Positions 5,023-7,278 of a stretch of DNA of 7,278 bases are shown here, piece after piece. Where the stretch lies: positions 1-7,278 of the forward strand of contig CANRXD010000079.1 of NCBI GenBank assembly GCA_947643685.1, in the 5' to 3' direction. Numbering within the stretch: the stretch's first letter is position 1; the number at the start of each line of letters is the position of its first letter. The position numbers and the translations under genes are program-made. A model generated the notes under the pieces. It did not search any database and was not told where the DNA came from. It was given only the letters and a program-made list of their open reading frames with translations. Source of the DNA: an uncultured Clostridium sp. Lineage in GTDB: Bacteria > Bacillota > Clostridia > Lachnospirales > Lachnospiraceae.

Positions 5023-5385
5023 ATGGAAAAAATTATGTTAGTAGATGATGCGGCATTCATGCGGATGATGATAAAAAATGCTCTGACAAAGAGTGGTTAC
5101 AGCAATTTTGTCGAGGCGCAGGATGGGGCGGAAGCAGTGAAAAAGTATGCGGAAGAAAAGCCGGACCTGGTTATCATGGATATTACCATGCCCAATATGG
5201 ATGGTCTTCAGGCTCTTAAAAAGATTAAAGAAGGGGACGCGTCCGCAAAGGTAGTTATGTGTACTGCAATGGGACAGGAAAGCATGGTGGTGGATGCGAT
5301 AAAATCCGGCGCAAAGGATTTTATTGTAAAGCCGTTTAATGCGGAAAGAATTGTTCAGACAGTAAATTCCATTTTTGGAAAATAA
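5023..5385 (+). CDS. cheY: Chemotaxis response regulator CheY
   Basis: This encodes a 120-residue stand-alone receiver domain. The acidic pocket is D8-D9 (MLVDDAAFMR). The phosphorylation site is D53 (LVIMDITMPNMDG), the switch threonine is T81 (VVMCTAMGQ) and the conserved lysine is K103 (DFIVKPF, followed by N rather than a second domain). There is no DNA-binding output domain, so the target is a protein, most likely the FliM N-terminal peptide encoded just upstream. A CheC-like phosphatase domain that could remove the phosphate is encoded two genes downstream in fliY. The ribosome binding site GCGGAGGA precedes ATG 5023, and the gap to fliM is 16 nt. In many Clostridia cheY follows fliY; here it precedes it, with flgC in between. 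Confidence 0.95.
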   Translation: MEKIMLVDDAAFMRMMIKNALTKSGYSNFVEAQDGAEAVKKYAEEKPDLVIMDITMPNMDGLQALKKIKEGDASAKVVMCTAMGQESMVVDAIKSGAKDFIVKPFNAERIVQTVNSIFGK

Positions 5386-5397
5386 GGAGGGATACAG

Positions 5398-5847
5398 ATG
5401 GCGTATTTAAGTTCTTTTGATATTGCCGCCTCCGGTATGAGCGCGCAAAGACTCCGTATGGATATTGCCGCAGAGAACATAGCAAATATTGATACCACAC
5501 GGACAGAGGCGGGAGGTCCATACAGAAGAAAAGTTGTGCAGCTTGAGAGCTATGGAGAGGGTTCCTTCCGGGATGCCCTGCGAAGCGCTTCCCGCGGAAT
5601 GGGATTTTCGGGCAGGAGTGCCGGGGTCAGAGTGGCAGGTATTCTTGAGGATGACAGGGAAATGAAGCGGGTTTACAACCCGGGACACCCGGATGCCGAT
5701 GCGGAAGGATATGTGAATTACCCCAATGTGGATTTGTTAAAGGAAACAGTAGACAGCATGTCGGCCACCAGATCCTATGAAGCAAATGTGACAGCATTAA
5801 ATGCAATGAAGCTTATGGCTCAAAAAGCACTGGATATAGGAAAATAG
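5398..5847 (+). CDS. flgC: Flagellar basal-body rod protein FlgC
   Basis: This encodes 149 residues, the normal size for FlgC. The N-terminus MAYLSSFDIAASGMSAQRLR followed by MDIAAENIANIDTTRT (residues 21-36) is the rod-family helix with the NIAN signature, and PYRRKVV (41-47) is typical of FlgC. The middle contains NPGHPDADAEGYVNYPNVDL (94-113), a FlgC hallmark. The C-terminal helix ATRSYEANVTALNAMKLMAQ (122-141) is the second half of the rod coiled coil. The protein is secreted by the flagellar export system and forms part of the proximal rod. AAGGAGGG lies 8 nt upstream of the ATG, 12 nt after cheY. The position is odd: flgC normally follows flgB at the head of the operon with fliE, not between cheY and fliY. 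It is either the only, relocated flgC or a second copy. Confidence 0.93.
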   Translation: MAYLSSFDIAASGMSAQRLRMDIAAENIANIDTTRTEAGGPYRRKVVQLESYGEGSFRDALRSASRGMGFSGRSAGVRVAGILEDDREMKRVYNPGHPDADAEGYVNYPNVDLLKETVDSMSATRSYEANVTALNAMKLMAQKALDIGK

Positions 5848-5886
5848 AGGTGTGGTAGAAATTGAGAGAGCAAAAGGAGACGAATA

Positions 5887-7227
5887 ATGGGCGCTTGTGA
5901 TTTTACGGAGATGGAACTGGATGCCATAGGCGAGATAATGAATATCAGCCTGGGGGCATCAGCCACAGCCGCATCGAAAATGCTTGGTGAAGCAGTAAAT
6001 ATTACCACCCCTACTGTTCAGGTATTGTTGAAAGATGAGTTTGATTTTAAAAAGCTGGAACCAGCCGTGGGGGTTGAGATTTCCTACGTAGAAGGATTAT
6101 CAGGCAAAAATGTTATGATGTTTGCCCTCAATGATGTCCGTATTATTGTGGGAATGCTCATGGGCGGAGAGATACCGCCGGAGGAATTTGAGCTGGATGA
6201 GATCAATATGAGTGCAATATGCGAGGTTATGAACCAGATGATGGGTTCATCCGCTACTGCGCTTTCTGAGTTTTTCGGCTATGCCGTTAATATATCCACG
6301 CCGGTATCTTTTCTTGTGGAAAGCGAGAACTGGTTCAAGGAGCGGTTCTTTCCCGAAGGGGAAAAGATGGTGGTGATCCATTTCCTGCTTGAAATAGAGG
6401 GAAAGCTGAAAAATGAATTTTTGAATATTATGTCCACGGATCTGGTTAAGCATCTGATTGCGCCTTTTTCAGACAGCCTTAAGGGAAGCGGGGAGCAGCC
6501 TGCCGAAAGCCCGCAGGGAAACGAGGCGCTTTTAGAAGCCTCAGGCCCGGTTGAGGTGGAAAAAGAGCTTTCAGAGAACCAGCAGGAGCTGCAGACAGTT
6601 ATTCAGCCGGAGCAGCCGACCGCACAGACACAACCGGCCGTACAGTTGGAGCAGCCACAGGCAGCCGTACAATCACAGCCGGTGGCACAGCCACAGTCGG
6701 CCGCACAACCGCAGGCAGCGGTACAGCCGCAGGCAGTCCCGTCGCCTTCTGCTTATCAGATGCCTCCCGTATATCAGCCGATGCCTATGGATCCCAGTAT
6801 GCTTCAGCTGTTAAATCAGATGCAGCAGTCCCAGTTACAGATGATGGAACTGATGAAGGATATGAGGGACGCGAAGGATACGCGGGAAAAGGGGAACCGG
6901 GATAATGTGCTGATTCATCCACTCCAGAATGTTCCATTGGCAGAGGGTGTCTCAGGCGGTGAGGAGGAAGCTGTAAATCAGGAAATGCTGATGAAAGTTC
7001 CTCTGGAAATATCCGTGGAGATTGGCCGGACGAAAAAGCTGGTCAAGGACATTCTGGAACTGACACAGGGTTCGCTGGTGGTGCTGGACAAAATGGCAGG
7101 AGAGCAGGCGGATTTATATGTCAATGGACAGTGTGTTGCCAAAGGAGATATTGTTGTGGTAGAGGATAATTTCGGAATTCGTATCACAGAAATTATTGCC
7201 AGAAATTTGAATCCTGAGATTTTATAG
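5887..7227 (+). CDS. fliY: Flagellar motor switch protein FliY (CheC-like phosphatase plus FliN domain)
   Basis: This encodes 446 residues in three parts. Residues 8-195 form a CheC-like domain with both active-site motifs: E16/N19 in DAIGEIMNISLGASATA, and E113/N116 in SAICEVMNQMMGSSATA. These are the Glu/Asn pairs that position water for CheY-P hydrolysis, so phosphatase activity is likely. Residues 196-300 are a disordered Gln/Pro/Ala linker (240-284 especially), then a Met/Gln-rich helix (303-336). Residues 368-442 are the SpoA/FliN domain (VPLEISVEIGRTK to NFGIRITEII). The protein replaces FliN in the C-ring. B. subtilis FliY is about 378 residues and begins with a CheY-binding peptide like FliM's; here the protein starts directly at the phosphatase domain, and an in-frame TGA at 5863 rules out a longer N-terminus. 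The ribosome binding site AAAGGAGA is well placed. The gap to flgC is 39 nt. Confidence 0.95.
   Translation: MGACDFTEMELDAIGEIMNISLGASATAASKMLGEAVNITTPTVQVLLKDEFDFKKLEPAVGVEISYVEGLSGKNVMMFALNDVRIIVGMLMGGEIPPEEFELDEINMSAICEVMNQMMGSSATALSEFFGYAVNISTPVSFLVESENWFKERFFPEGEKMVVIHFLLEIEGKLKNEFLNIMSTDLVKHLIAPFSDSLKGSGEQPAESPQGNEALLEASGPVEVEKELSENQQELQTVIQPEQPTAQTQPAVQLEQPQAAVQSQPVAQPQSAAQPQAAVQPQAVPSPSAYQMPPVYQPMPMDPSMLQLLNQMQQSQLQMMELMKDMRDAKDTREKGNRDNVLIHPLQNVPLAEGVSGGEEEAVNQEMLMKVPLEISVEIGRTKKLVKDILELTQGSLVVLDKMAGEQADLYVNGQCVAKGDIVVVEDNFGIRITEIIARNLNPEIL
6604..6738 (+). repeat. Degenerate Gln-Pro-Ala/Val repeat coding for the FliY linker
   Basis: The codons run through variations of AVQPQ, AAQPQ and PVAQPQ (residues 240-284), built from cag, ccg and gca/gcc/gta codons. 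Units are irregular in length (4 to 7 codons), so this is a compositional repeat rather than a clean tandem array. It should be flexible and tether the phosphatase domain to the FliN domain in the C-ring. Confidence 0.6.
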
Positions 7228-7229
7228 TT

Positions 7230-7278
7230 ATGACTGATTTTTTTTCATTATTCAGCGCCATATTTATGGTGGGCCTTG
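7230..7278 (+). CDS. fliO: Probable FliO (5' end only)
   Basis: ATG at 7230 lies 2 nt after the fliY stop and opens a frame to the right edge: MTDFFSLFSAIFMVGL, 16 residues, hydrophobic and consistent with the single N-terminal transmembrane segment of FliO/FliZ, a small accessory protein of the flagellar export gate. In Clostridia fliO, fliP and fliQ follow fliY. No clear ribosome binding site is visible, so coupling to fliY translation is likely. The call rests on position and hydrophobicity, not on a conserved motif. Confidence 0.55.
   Translation, partial: MTDFFSLFSAIFMVGL

Noticed and set aside
6551..6814. Arg/His/Ser-rich frame inside fliY.
   Set aside because: It arises from reading the cag/ccg-rich linker in another frame.
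1..7278. Phage, CRISPR, defence, toxin or transposon system.
   Set aside because: All coding capacity is accounted for by flagellar and chemotaxis genes; no arrays, integrases, transposases or terminal inverted repeats were seen.

Overview
The window is an internal piece of a flagellar (fla/che-type) operon with every gene on the + strand. Gene content points to a motile Firmicute of class Clostridia, most likely Lachnospiraceae. The grounds are a FlbD/SwrD gene between flgE and motA, a FliY (CheC-like phosphatase fused to a FliN domain) instead of a plain FliN, a receiver-only CheY inside the basal-body operon, strong AGGAGG-type ribosome binding sites, and a base composition near 50% GC. 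The species cannot be named from this sequence alone.

Layout: the 3' end of flgD (hook cap) with an acidic Gly-Pro repeat tail (2-262); a frameshifted remnant of the small TIGR02530-type flagellar operon protein (279-540); flgE (hook, 611-1600); a spacer with a possible promoter and a 12-bp-stem hairpin; flbD/swrD (1703-1894); a 172-nt, densely structured spacer (1895-2066); motA (2067-2885) and motB (2885-3925, one-base overlap, repeat tail); fliM (3948-5006); cheY (5023-5385); flgC (5398-5847); fliY (5887-7227); and the first codons of a probable fliO (7230 to the window edge).

The products form one machine. FlgC is a rod component, FlgE is the hook, and FlgD caps the hook during assembly. 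MotA and MotB form the ion-driven stator, and FlbD/SwrD probably sets stator power. FliM and FliY form the rotor C-ring switch. CheY-P binds the FliM N-terminal peptide to switch rotation, and the CheC-like sites of FliY probably dephosphorylate CheY-P. FliO belongs to the export apparatus.

This is mostly a recognisable flagellar operon; I found no phage, CRISPR, toxin or transposon signal. The points worth a second look are: (i) the structured leader before motA, which has mutually exclusive helices; (ii) the broken TIGR02530-type gene; (iii) flgC placed between cheY and fliY, and no fliL between motB and fliM; (iv) a FliY with both phosphatase sites but no N-terminal CheY-binding peptide and a long Gln/Pro linker; (v) low-complexity or repeat tails in FlgD, MotB and FliY; and (vi) a lower-GC central part of flgE.
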